Assembly: GCA_003222245.1 (NCBI GenBank)
Contig: QHVH01000033.1
Coordinates: 1-64,000 of the forward strand
Length of the DNA: 64,000 nucleotides
Direction of reading: 5' to 3'
Origin: Blastocatellia bacterium AA13
GTDB lineage: Bacteria > Acidobacteriota > Blastocatellia > UBA7656
Under the pieces are notes generated by a model that saw nothing but the letters and a program-made list of their open reading frames with translations, made no database searches and was not told the DNA's origin. Both the position numbers and the translations under genes were made by a program. This document shows, in pieces, positions 25,650-38,145 of the stretch (the first letter of the stretch is position 1; every line of letters starts with the position of its first letter).

Positions 25650-28600
25650 GTTTCCACGCGCGTGAGTGCGTGGCTCCATTGAAGCCTAGACCTACTCCGT
25701 CACGAAGTGTGGGAGCGCCGCCGTTTCCACGCGCGTGAGTGCGTGGCTCCATTGAAGCCAGCAAGGATGTCGTAGTCGAAGGCGTGAAAATGCTCGTTTC
25801 CACGCGCGTGAGTGCGTGGCTCCATTGAAGCGCAAGCAGAAATACTTACCGTTGCCGCTTGACGGCATGTTTCCACGCGCGTGAGTGCGTGGCTCCATTG
25901 AAGCAATTCCCTTCGCATCAAACGCACCATCAAGGTATGCGTTTCCACGCGCGTGAGTGCGTGGCTCCATTGAAGCATCAACGCGACTGATTTACTACCA
26001 TCGCCCCAGAGGCCGTTTCCACGCGCGTGAGTGCGTGGCTCCATTGAAGCTAAGGCGCTCATCGCCAATAGACCGCCAGAAAAATGTTTCCACGCGCGTG
26101 AGTGCGTGGCTCCATTGAAGCATCTTATCTCTGTTCGTGCGCTTCATTTGGTTTCGGTGTTTCCACGCGCGTGAGTGCGTGGCTCCATTGAAGCACCGTC
26201 ACTCGGGAAGATGTTTCTTGATCGCAAAGCGGTTTCCACGCGCGTGAGTGCGTGGCTCCATTGAAGCTGCCTGTGCCGGTATCGCTCGCGTCGAGTGCTC
26301 CCGTTTCCACGCGCGTGAGTGCGTGGCTCCATTGAAGCATACATCCCCCGGCGGAAACGCAGGGCACCGTCGATGGTTTCCACGCGCGTGAGTGCGTGGC
26401 TCCATTGAAGCACTGTGGACGATGCGCAGGCAGCCGGCGAAGCATGGGGGTTTCCACGCGCGTGAGTGCGTGGCTCCATTGAAGCCAGCCGCTATCCGCA
26501 AACGAAAGTCGATACCATTCGGGTTTCCACGCGCGTGAGTGCGTGGCTCCATTGAAGCAAAGCGGCCGCGAGCCGCTGGTCAGCTTCGTTTGCGAGTTTC
26601 CACGCGCGTGAGTGCGTGGCTCCATTGAAGCTCACTGCACTCCGGCAGGGTGGACTTGAGACGGAGACGTTTCCACGCGCGTGAGTGCGTGGCTCCATTG
26701 AAGCAAGCAGGTCGTTCAACGTGGACTGATTCAGGTAGCAGGTTTCCACGCGCGTGAGTGCGTGGCTCCATTGAAGCCCCAAGTTTCTTGCGTGCATCAG
26801 TGCGCGCGGCCTTGTTTCCACGCGCGTGAGTGCGTGGCTCCATTGAAGCCAGCTCCTTGTTCACGTCGTACTCTATCCCCAACTGAGTTTCCACGCGCGT
26901 GAGTGCGTGGCTCCATTGAAGCCACACGAACTTCGCAAGCGTGCGCCTCGCCGATCTTCGTTTCCACGCGCGTGAGTGCGTGGCTCCATTGAAGCTGTCA
27001 CGCCGGCAGCCTTGGCGGCAACCGCCGCCTGGTTTCCACGCGCGTGAGTGCGTGGCTCCATTGAAGCAGCGAGGAGGCGCAGTGCTGCCGCAAGGGTTAT
27101 ATGGTTTCCACGCGCGTGAGTGCGTGGCTCCATTGAAGCATGAAGCGCATCCGCGGAAACGAACGCGGATTGTGGGGTTTCCACGCGCGTGAGTGCGTGG
27201 CTCCATTGAAGCCAGCTCGAAGCGCATCCGCTCGAAAGTGACGTTTGCGGTTTCCACGCGCGTGAGTGCGTGGCTCCATTGAAGCACGCCCGATTGGAAG
27301 ATGGGTCCGGTACGGGCATTCGTTTCCACGCGCGTGAGTGCGTGGCTCCATTGAAGCTGCGCCTTGGCCTCCGGTGGATCAAAGCGCTTCTCGTTTCCAC
27401 GCGCGTGAGTGCGTGGCTCCATTGAAGCGGATTACCCTTCGGGTTGGCCAGAGCCTGGTCAGCCGTTTCCACGCGCGTGAGTGCGTGGCTCCATTGAAGC
27501 CATCAGCCAGGCGGAATACCTGATCTCGGAAGGGCTGGTTTCCACGCGCGTGAGTGCGTGGCTCCATTGAAGCCCTAATCACCCCGGCTCGAATCAATTC
27601 GTTGACCTCGTTTCCACGCGCGTGAGTGCGTGGCTCCATTGAAGCGGAGTACTCGACGCCCAGGGTCGCGCTAAGATAAAGGGTTTCCACGCGCGTGAGT
27701 GCGTGGCTCCATTGAAGCTTTTTCACACATAACCACATAGTCAGCGGCCGATTTGTTTCCACGCGCGTGAGTGCGTGGCTCCATTGAAGCCAAGAGTTCT
27801 GAAGAGGCCATATGCCTTCCAGTCACGTTTCCACGCGCGTGAGTGCGTGGCTCCATTGAAGCAAAACCGCCGATGTCGGCAAGACGATCTATGTCGTTGT
27901 TTCCACGCGCGTGAGTGCGTGGCTCCATTGAAGCGTGGGAAGTCTTTTGTGAGGGAGTTTCTTTCAGGGGAGTTTCCACGCGCGTGAGTGCGTGGCTCCA
28001 TTGAAGCGTTATCGTCGTCGTAGTTGATCGCGGCGTATAGGTTGTTTCCACGCGCGTGAGTGCGTGGCTCCATTGAAGCAAATTTTTGACTAGGATTATG
28101 TAGCGCTTTATCGCTAGTTTCCACGCGCGTGAGTGCGTGGCTCCATTGAAGCTTCTACCGACGGAATCCTGAGCAAAGTAGAACTGCCAGTTTCCACGCG
28201 CGTGAGTGCGTGGCTCCATTGAAGCCCAATTCGCGCGCGCCTATTGATTCCTGCTCCAGCCTGGTTTCCACGCGCGTGAGTGCGTGGCTCCATTGAAGCC
28301 TGGTAGTTACGGTCGTAGACGAGGAATGTCTGCGGGGTTTCCACGCGCGTGAGTGCGTGGCTCCATTGAAGCGGAGTCGATCCCGACGAGAGGTACCAAG
28401 TCAGCCTCGTTTCCACGCGCGTGAGTGCGTGGCTCCATTGAAGCAAGTTTAGTCCCCTTCCCTCGCGCAGGGAGCTGATGTTTCCACGCGCGTGAGTGCG
28501 TGGCTCCATTGAAGCGGTGTGCAACAGAGTGTGCACAACCTTGTCGACTCCGGTTTCCACGCGCGTGAGTGCGTGGCTCCATTGAAGCATCATCGCGCGG

Positions 28601-31600
28601 GATACCTTCTTCTCTCCGCGCTTCTGTTTCCACGCGCGTGAGTGCGTGGCTCCATTGAAGCACGCTCGCCCCGTGTTCTGCCCCCCACATGCTTGCGGTT
28701 TCCACGCGCGTGAGTGCGTGGCTCCATTGAAGCTTGTTCTTCTACTTCGCATCGCTCGCTCTTCGCTTTGTTTCCACGCGCGTGAGTGCGTGGCTCCATT
28801 GAAGCCCTCTTACCCGGCCCTCCTCCGGGCCTCTTTCTTAGGTTTCCACGCGCGTGAGTGCGTGGCTCCATTGAAGCGGATACGCGTATCCCGTAGATAA
28901 TCGTTTGGGTAGGTTTCCACGCGCGTGAGTGCGTGGCTCCATTGAAGCAATTACCACCCATCCGTCACCGGCCATCTCGATCTCGTTTCCACGCGCGTGA
29001 GTGCGTGGCTCCATTGAAGCATGATCCCGCCGTCCACGCTGATGCGCGCCAGCGCCGAGTTTCCACGCGCGTGAGTGCGTGGCTCCATTGAAGCGTGCCG
29101 CGCGACCCTGAAGAACTGCGGATCGAACTTCGTTTCCACGCGCGTGAGTGCGTGGCTCCATTGAAGCTAACAAGCGGCCGGCCTCGAAGCACCGTGCGGC
29201 GGCTGTTTCCACGCGCGTGAGTGCGTGGCTCCATTGAAGCTTTGAGAAGTTGCGTTCCTTGATTCGCCGACGCAACTGTTTCCACGCGCGTGAGTGCGTG
29301 GCTCCATTGAAGCGGCTTCATTGATTGCATAATAAGTCTGGTCTTTGACGTTTCCACGCGCGTGAGTGCGTGGCTCCATTGAAGCCAGCCTGGTCAGCAG
29401 CGCGTTGAGCGCCGCTCTTGCCGTTTCCACGCGCGTGAGTGCGTGGCTCCATTGAAGCATAATATTCGGGGATATATCTGCCGTCACTTAAGCTGTTTCC
29501 ACGCGCGTGAGTGCGTGGCTCCATTGAAGCTGGTACGTCGGTAGGACGTTGAGTTGCGCTGATAACGGGTTTCCACGCGCGTGAGTGCGTGGCTCCATTG
29601 AAGCGAGCAAATCCAAGCTCACGCAACGAAAGGAGAAATGGTTTCCACGCGCGTGAGTGCGTGGCTCCATTGAAGCTGATCTTGCTCTCTTTTTATTATA
29701 TCATCCAGTTGAGTTTCCACGCGCGTGAGTGCGTGGCTCCATTGAAGCGTTGCTGCTAAAGGTATCCGAGTATCCGAGTATCCGGTTTCCACGCGCGTGA
29801 GTGCGTGGCTCCATTGAAGCGACGGTTCCTGCTTCAGCCGGTTTCTGAGAGTCGGCAGTTTCCACGCGCGTGAGTGCGTGGCTCCATTGAAGCAGCGAAG
29901 AGCGCGGGCGCTACTTCGCTGGACGTGAAAGTTTCCACGCGCGTGAGTGCGTGGCTCCATTGAAGCAATACGTGGCCCGATGGATGGAGCGGAGACGAGC
30001 CTGTTTCCACGCGCGTGAGTGCGTGGCTCCATTGAAGCCGCCGAAGCTGATCGGATATGGCCGGATCGCCAACAGGTTTCCACGCGCGTGAGTGCGTGGC
30101 TCCATTGAAGCAACCACTCCTTGAACTCGGCAGGGGAGTCAAACCGCGGTTTCCACGCGCGTGAGTGCGTGGCTCCATTGAAGCGACCAACTTGACGGCC
30201 AATACAAGGAGATTCGCGATGTTTCCACGCGCGTGAGTGCGTGGCTCCATTGAAGCGCTTAAAACCAAATCGGCCTGGTCGAACTCGGCCTTGTTTCCAC
30301 GCGCGTGAGTGCGTGGCTCCATTGAAGCAATTTTCTCCTCCTCTTCCCGCTTCATTCAGACCGGAGTTTCCACGCGCGTGAGTGCGTGGCTCCATTGAAG
30401 CTTTTCCCCGTAAGTTAGGTCGAGCGCGGATTCGCCCGTTTCCACGCGCGTGAGTGCGTGGCTCCATTGAAGCGCTTCTTGTCGAGCTCTCTGAATGGCG
30501 CAGGCGTGAAGGTTTCCACGCGCGTGAGTGCGTGGCTCCATTGAAGCGCCCTTACCTCCGTCGATGTCAGCCAAGGCCAGCCGCGTTTCCACGCGCGTGA
30601 GTGCGTGGCTCCATTGAAGCCGCTTGGAAGATTTTGACGAGTGACTGCGGAGCGTGCCGTTTCCACGCGCGTGAGTGCGTGGCTCCATTGAAGCACGCCC
30701 ACGAGCCATCTGGCTGTTCCTCGCTGATCCAGTTTCCACGCGCGTGAGTGCGTGGCTCCATTGAAGCACCTGGAGAACGTCCTGTAGCACGCCTCCGGTG
30801 AGATAGTTTCCACGCGCGTGAGTGCGTGGCTCCATTGAAGCTTCGCTCGATGCAGTCTCGACGTGAGACGTGGTGGTGTTTCCACGCGCGTGAGTGCGTG
30901 GCTCCATTGAAGCGTCTTCCTCGTAGTCCAGCCCCATCGCCCGCTGCCGTTGTTTCCACGCGCGTGAGTGCGTGGCTCCATTGAAGCGAGCAGTACAAAG
31001 CGACCGCTCAACTGATTCGCGAGGTTTCCACGCGCGTGAGTGCGTGGCTCCATTGAAGCCTCGACGTTGGCGCGCGCTGCTTTGTACTTGTCGAGTTTCC
31101 ACGCGCGTGAGTGCGTGGCTCCATTGAAGCGATAAAATTCCGTCTGTCGAAAAACTGATGATGGATGTTTCCACGCGCGTGAGTGCGTGGCTCCATTGAA
31201 GCGATTCGCCAACGGGTTCTGGCGTTGGAGGCGCTTACGTTTCCACGCGCGTGAGTGCGTGGCTCCATTGAAGCATTATTTTAATCACGCGGAAACAGCG
31301 AGAATTAGATTTGTTTCCACGCGCGTGAGTGCGTGGCTCCATTGAAGCGACGAAAGCTGGAATTGGAGTAGGTCTGAAAACCCTTGTTTCCACGCGCGTG
31401 AGTGCGTGGCTCCATTGAAGCGCGGAATCTCGTGGATTCGGGTAATGCCCTATCACGCGGTTTCCACGCGCGTGAGTGCGTGGCTCCATTGAAGCAATAC
31501 TCCGGTGCGTCGCATTCTTCTAACAGCGGAACGTTTCCACGCGCGTGAGTGCGTGGCTCCATTGAAGCTCCACTCTCCGAGTCTAACACCCGTAGGAACG

Positions 31601-34600
31601 TCCGGGTTTCCACGCGCGTGAGTGCGTGGCTCCATTGAAGCGGCATTGTTTTTCTCCCTTGAAATTGAAGTCGTATGTTTCCACGCGCGTGAGTGCGTGG
31701 CTCCATTGAAGCCGGATCATACTCGACGTGGATATGATCTGTCTCTAGGTTTCCACGCGCGTGAGTGCGTGGCTCCATTGAAGCCAATCGCGGTCGTGCG
31801 AGCGAGAGCTGAAAGGCTCAGGTTTCCACGCGCGTGAGTGCGTGGCTCCATTGAAGCAGCGCGGAATCGAGGACAATCGCATTCCCGTTTGCCAGTTTCC
31901 ACGCGCGTGAGTGCGTGGCTCCATTGAAGCACAGCTTTTATCGCCTCGTTTACGTCAATAACGGCCACGTTTCCACGCGCGTGAGTGCGTGGCTCCATTG
32001 AAGCCAAAACCGGTATGGGATCGATTGAGACGTGCCACATATGTTTCCACGCGCGTGAGTGCGTGGCTCCATTGAAGCGATAGTCATCTTTTTCTTTTCG
32101 GAGGTATTCCGAGATGTTTCCACGCGCGTGAGTGCGTGGCTCCATTGAAGCAACCTCGCGCGCTGTTAGATCGTGGCCTGCTATGTTGTTTCCACGCGCG
32201 TGAGTGCGTGGCTCCATTGAAGCAAGCGGGTAGCGCGGAAAAGATCGCGACTACACAAGCGTTTCCACGCGCGTGAGTGCGTGGCTCCATTGAAGCGTCC
32301 CGCTCTCACCTCCGACTACCATCCAGGCAATCGGTTTCCACGCGCGTGAGTGCGTGGCTCCATTGAAGCATCCATTCTGCATTCATGCGTTTTGCAGCGC
32401 TCTGCGGTTTCCACGCGCGTGAGTGCGTGGCTCCATTGAAGCTGAATCATCTTCGTCAACCACAAATCGACCTGGACTGTTTCCACGCGCGTGAGTGCGT
32501 GGCTCCATTGAAGCGCGGCCTTTCTTGCTATCTCGCGCCGGCGATCCGGCGGTTTCCACGCGCGTGAGTGCGTGGCTCCATTGAAGCCCCGAGCTTAAGA
32601 CGGTGCAGGATTGCTTTGAGGGTCGTTTCCACGCGCGTGAGTGCGTGGCTCCATTGAAGCTCATCCGAAGATGGGGAAGCACTAACTATTGTCTTAGGTT
32701 TCCACGCGCGTGAGTGCGTGGCTCCATTGAAGCCTTATTACCTGAATATTATCAACCAAATATTTTTCGGTTTCCACGCGCGTGAGTGCGTGGCTCCATT
32801 GAAGCAACACAGTGGTACGGGCCAAGTGCCGTAGCCGCTAAGGTTTCCACGCGCGTGAGTGCGTGGCTCCATTGAAGCCATAACAGGGGTTCAAATCTAG
32901 TATTGCTTGTGCGGCTGTTTCCACGCGCGTGAGTGCGTGGCTCCATTGAAGCCCGTTCGCCGCGGTGCCGGCGCTCGATCCACCTCCGGTTTCCACGCGC
33001 GTGAGTGCGTGGCTCCATTGAAGCACCTACGCAGAAGCGGAAGATTGTAGTGGATTGACCGGTTTCCACGCGCGTGAGTGCGTGGCTCCATTGAAGCGAA
33101 CATCGATCTACGCAGGCTCATCTTACCGCCTGCGGGTTTCCACGCGCGTGAGTGCGTGGCTCCATTGAAGCAAGATATGACACTTCCGTACTTCGCAGTG
33201 CAAGACAAGTTTCCACGCGCGTGAGTGCGTGGCTCCATTGAAGCCCGTCAGGTTCACATTTATATTCAGGAGGCCTGCGGGTTTCCACGCGCGTGAGTGC
33301 GTGGCTCCATTGAAGCGACACCTTCCTGCTTATCAGCCAGTTGAACATATTGTTTCCACGCGCGTGAGTGCGTGGCTCCATTGAAGCAACTGCACGGTGA
33401 ACGGCCGGCCGTACGGGTGCCTCGTTTCCACGCGCGTGAGTGCGTGGCTCCATTGAAGCGTTTTCGAGTCAAGCAGCAGCGGAGTCGAATGAGTGGTTTC
33501 CACGCGCGTGAGTGCGTGGCTCCATTGAAGCTACCTGGCCCCGGAGAACTGCGCCACGGAGCACGGCGTTTCCACGCGCGTGAGTGCGTGGCTCCATTGA
33601 AGCATCATCTTTCTCCCCTTTCCTGCAGCAGCACCAGTAGGTTTCCACGCGCGTGAGTGCGTGGCTCCATTGAAGCGTAAATCGATGTACTCACGTTAAA
33701 AGTGAGAGACATGTTTCCACGCGCGTGAGTGCGTGGCTCCATTGAAGCAGCGGTTGTGAGATATCCATCTAGATCATCATTCCCGTTTCCACGCGCGTGA
33801 GTGCGTGGCTCCATTGAAGCGCCATTGCTGTGTCCCGAAGTTTTGATTGGCTTTTCGTTTCCACGCGCGTGAGTGCGTGGCTCCATTGAAGCAATCGGAT
33901 CAAAGCGCGACGAATGGCCAAGTGCCGAAGTTTCCACGCGCGTGAGTGCGTGGCTCCATTGAAGCCGTAGACCGGATTGTACGCTTCGCACAAATACTCC
34001 CGTTTCCACGCGCGTGAGTGCGTGGCTCCATTGAAGCTCGCAAGACCCTGACCCGATTGATCCGGCCCAGAGCTTGTTTCCACGCGCGTGAGTGCGTGGC
34101 TCCATTGAAGCTAGGGTTTCCCGAGACTCCGTCACCGTTACTAAGGCTCGTTTCCACGCGCGTGAGTGCGTGGCTCCATTGAAGCCTGAGTGATGATGCA
34201 CCACTCCTCAAGCGGGATTTGGCGTTTCCACGCGCGTGAGTGCGTGGCTCCATTGAAGCGCGGGATTGCGCGATTCGCTCGCGCAAGTCGACGCCGGTTT
34301 CCACGCGCGTGAGTGCGTGGCTCCATTGAAGCATTCCGCTCGACTCGCCATACTGCGCCCTCAACTGGATGTTTCCACGCGCGTGAGTGCGTGGCTCCAT
34401 TGAAGCCATCCTGTCCTCCATTTAGACGATCAGTTTCGGTGGTTTCCACGCGCGTGAGTGCGTGGCTCCATTGAAGCGATCCGTCAGAGGTTCCTATCGG
34501 TACGATTCGCCGGTTTCCACGCGCGTGAGTGCGTGGCTCCATTGAAGCCCATACTTCCTTCCCCTTTCGGTTGAAAATTTGAAGTTTCCACGCGCGTGAG

Positions 34601-37600
34601 TGCGTGGCTCCATTGAAGCGGGCAAAGCTTTGCCGCGCCAGTCCGACCCGTGGTCGTTTCCACGCGCGTGAGTGCGTGGCTCCATTGAAGCGCGATAGGC
34701 GCGCTTTCAAACCTCAAGGGAACGACAGGTTTCCACGCGCGTGAGTGCGTGGCTCCATTGAAGCGATGAATGACGACGATCCCGATCTCCTACTCCTGCT
34801 CTGTTTCCACGCGCGTGAGTGCGTGGCTCCATTGAAGCGAAATCTCCGGCGACCTTGATCCCTCCCTTCAGCATTGTTTCCACGCGCGTGAGTGCGTGGC
34901 TCCATTGAAGCCTTGATTGACTCTTTCCCGCTCACCGCATCAACGATAGGTTTCCACGCGCGTGAGTGCGTGGCTCCATTGAAGCTTATTTCGGTTCCAG
35001 CTTTGTAGACACCACTCATTAAGTTTCCACGCGCGTGAGTGCGTGGCTCCATTGAAGCTTCTGCTCTGTTTGTGAAGGGCTTCAGGGATTCGCTGTTTCC
35101 ACGCGCGTGAGTGCGTGGCTCCATTGAAGCTCCTAGACGGCTACAAAATGAAAGAAGCCGTGAGTATGTTTCCACGCGCGTGAGTGCGTGGCTCCATTGA
35201 AGCGAGATACTGGGCCAGGCCCAGAACCAGCTCAAGCGGGGTTTCCACGCGCGTGAGTGCGTGGCTCCATTGAAGCAAGTTACGGGCGCCGCCGGCTGTA
35301 GCCGCGCGAGCTTGTTTCCACGCGCGTGAGTGCGTGGCTCCATTGAAGCAAGGTCAAAGGTCCTATAGGCGGAGTGCGCTTTGAGGTTTCCACGCGCGTG
35401 AGTGCGTGGCTCCATTGAAGCCAGGCTCCGCAAGTTTCCTGCAATCTCAATATGACGGTTTCCACGCGCGTGAGTGCGTGGCTCCATTGAAGCTGCTTGC
35501 CTCCCAGGTCGAGCGTAAGTCTGTAAATGTTTCCACGCGCGTGAGTGCGTGGCTCCATTGAAGCGCCCCCTCCTCAGCAACCCCGATCACCAGGCGGCAA
35601 GTTTCCACGCGCGTGAGTGCGTGGCTCCATTGAAGCAACCCCTTTCTTCGGTTATTGGAGGGCTTATGCCTGTTTCCACGCGCGTGAGTGCGTGGCTCCA
35701 TTGAAGCCCTGCCCACAGGACTCCCGCGTCATCAATCAGATATGTTTCCACGCGCGTGAGTGCGTGGCTCCATTGAAGCCCATTTCGATCTCAATTCGGC
35801 GACCGGTCTTGAGATTGTTTCCACGCGCGTGAGTGCGTGGCTCCATTGAAGCGCTCCATCTCGCGCCTGCACAAAGACCCAAAACACGCGGTTTCCACGC
35901 GCGTGAGTGCGTGGCTCCATTGAAGCGGCGCTACCCGCTTGAATTCCAGCTACCGTTTCCGAGGTTTCCACGCGCGTGAGTGCGTGGCTCCATTGAAGCA
36001 TGCGTACAGGCCGCAGCCTCAGCACCCATGCCGGGGGTTTCCACGCGCGTGAGTGCGTGGCTCCATTGAAGCGACGATCTTCCCGAGCCAGGCTCGACGA
36101 CGTTTCCCTTGTTTCCACGCGCGTGAGTGCGTGGCTCCATTGAAGCTCTATGGCTTGGATATCTGTAAGCACGCCATAATTTGTTTCCACGCGCGTGAGT
36201 GCGTGGCTCCATTGAAGCAGATTCCTCGTTAGCCCACCCCCAACATCGATCAAGTTTCCACGCGCGTGAGTGCGTGGCTCCATTGAAGCAAATCTACCGC
36301 TGAAGAACTAGAAAATGGAACTACTGTTTCCACGCGCGTGAGTGCGTGGCTCCATTGAAGCTTACATCTATTAACCATTCCAGATCGTGCTGATGTTAGT
36401 TTCCACGCGCGTGAGTGCGTGGCTCCATTGAAGCGTTCAGCTCGCCCGTCTAAGGAAAACGTGTGGAGCGGTTTCCACGCGCGTGAGTGCGTGGCTCCAT
36501 TGAAGCCGACATCATCCTGAGCGACGACCCCGGCGCGATGCAGGTTTCCACGCGCGTGAGTGCGTGGCTCCATTGAAGCGCCGAGACGTAGTGATGTAAC
36601 CCGCCTGGGTACTATCGTTTCCACGCGCGTGAGTGCGTGGCTCCATTGAAGCAAAAGCCGTTGCTGCCGCTTCAGTTCGCGAAGCCGAGTTTCCACGCGC
36701 GTGAGTGCGTGGCTCCATTGAAGCAGGTTGTAGGCGTGAATTCCTACGGTCGTACCGTAGGTTTCCACGCGCGTGAGTGCGTGGCTCCATTGAAGCGAGC
36801 GCACGAGTGGAGAAGAGGTTTTTTTCTTCAGGTTTCCACGCGCGTGAGTGCGTGGCTCCATTGAAGCTATTCTCCCTCTTATTTAGTCTCAGGCACCGGA
36901 GGCGGGTTTCCACGCGCGTGAGTGCGCGGCTCCATTGAAGCGCAGAGTCGATAGACCACGCGCACCCATGCTCTATCAGTTTCCACGCGCGTGAGTGCGT
37001 GGCTCCATTGAAGCCCACTCCTCGGGATCATTACCGGCGACACCGGTTCTGTTTCCACGCGCGTGAGTGCGTGGCTCCATTGAAGCGTTCCGGCGATCGC
37101 GACACTCGCGCCGAAGCAGACGTGTTTCCACGCGCGTGAGTGCGTGGCTCCATTGAAGCCAGAGAGATTCTGGAGCATTGAATCAACATTAAAGTTGTTT
37201 CCACGCGCGTGAGTGCGTGGCTCCATGAAGCCCCGCTCGCGGCCTCTCGTGAGGCACGCTTTGTAATGTTTCCACGCGCGTGAGTGCGTGGCTCCATTGA
37301 AGCGACCGTGCTTTGCGCGATCGCCGCCGCCAGGAGCGCGGTTTCCACGCGCGTGAGTGCGTGGCTCCATTGAAGCCTCACGGCGCGTATGACAACTGCG
37401 CCGAAAAGCTCAGGTTTCCACGCGCGTGAGTGCGTGGCTCCATTGAAGCCTTCAGCCATAACGTCGCCGCCCATCGCACGGCTGGGGTTTCCACGCGCGT
37501 GAGTGCGTGGCTCCATTGAAGCCGGATAGCCCGCGAAGGGGCCACGCGGCGAGTTCGTCGTTTCCACGCGCGTGAGTGCGTGGCTCCATTGAAGCGACAT

Positions 37601-37742
37601 ATCTCTGATTTTTAAGCAGGCCGGCAACGATCGTTTCCACGCGCGTGAGTGCGTGGCTCCATTGGAGCGCAACAAAATCTCCCCGCTCCATCGCGCACGA
37701 GGAGCGGTTTCCACGCGCGTGAGTGCGTGGCTTCATTGAAGC
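25650..37742 (+). CRISPR. Type I-G CRISPR array, about 167 repeats
   Basis: I counted 167 repeats of 36 bp and 166 spacers; start-to-start distance is 71-74 bp, giving spacers of about 35-38 bp. The repeat (first copy 25650-25685) begins GTTTCCACGCGCG and ends GCTCCATTGAAGC. Its inner CCACGC and GCGTGG form a 6-bp stem with loop GCGTGAGT, the likely processing hairpin, and the final ATTGAAGC resembles the usual crRNA 5' handle. Nearly all repeats are identical. Variants occur only at the right end: 36905 (T to C), 37197 (one base deleted), 37633 (A to G) and 37707 (C to T). Orientation is therefore left to right, in line with the cas genes. Confidence 0.98.
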
Positions 37743-37778
37743 ACATCGGCTCCAAGCGCGTGCGCACTCGTGAGGGCA

Positions 37779-37797
37779 GTTTCCTTCCATCTTTGAA
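37779..37797 (+). repeat. Degenerate terminal CRISPR repeat
   Basis: GTTTCC occurs at exactly the spacing expected for the next repeat, 36 bp after the last one, and is followed by TTCCATCTTTGAA, which resembles the repeat end after an internal deletion of about 18 bp. Confidence 0.45.
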
Positions 37798-38001
37798 CAG
37801 AAACACGTATGGATCTGTGTCATACCCCACCAGTAAATGAGCGAAGCTCTCGTTCTTGGTTTTTCTAAGTGGCTTTTGCTTTTTGCTCCACACCGGTTCC
37901 ACATTGAATCCTTACATCGGCCTCAAAAAAGATATCGAGTGAAACACCGTGTGCGAATTGTGAGCGAAGTTCGCGGATTCAACGGAGCAGTGTATGATAT
38001 C

Positions 38002-38031
38002 GACTCGAATCTGCCGTCGACGATTCGAGTC
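38002..38031. promoter_or_regulatory. Perfect 10-bp inverted repeat upstream of aminotransferase
   Basis: GACTCGAATC (38002-38011) and GATTCGAGTC (38022-38031) flank a 10-base centre. It lies about 115 bp before the aminotransferase start, has no T-tract, and is compatible with an operator for a dimeric regulator or an RNA hairpin. Confidence 0.45.
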
Positions 38032-38145
38032 GGGGTGATCTCCATGACATAGAACCGGCCTTGTTCACTTGCAGCGACGCCGGGGAATAAAAAAGTGAGT
38101 CGCCGATAAGAGCACCGGCACTCAAATCTCTCATCCAGGTTGTGT

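Larger units (their letters stand above)
37743..38145. other. Distal flank of the array
   Basis: Directly after the last clear repeat comes a 36-bp terminal spacer (37743-37778), then a decayed repeat. A minus-strand frame reading SKKQKPLRKTKNESFAHLLV from about 37902 runs into the array; it looks protein-like but has no ribosome binding site and no family I know, so it is probably a fragment cut by the array. The rest is the upstream region of the aminotransferase. Confidence 0.5.

Noticed and set aside
25650-37742. Many open frames in the array encoding repeated MEPRTHARGN, FNGATHSRAWK or LQWSHALTRVET
   Set aside because: They are translations of the CRISPR repeat in three minus-strand frames (with matching plus-strand ones); the 36-bp repeat has no stop codon in these frames, so open frames arise by chance.
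25650-37742. Self-targeting spacers against other genes in the window
   Set aside because: I scanned by eye and saw no convincing match; a proper search was not possible.
37612-37902. Minus-strand frame running from the array flank into the last repeats
   Set aside because: Its C-terminal part is repeat-derived and the N-terminal part has no family or ribosome binding site.
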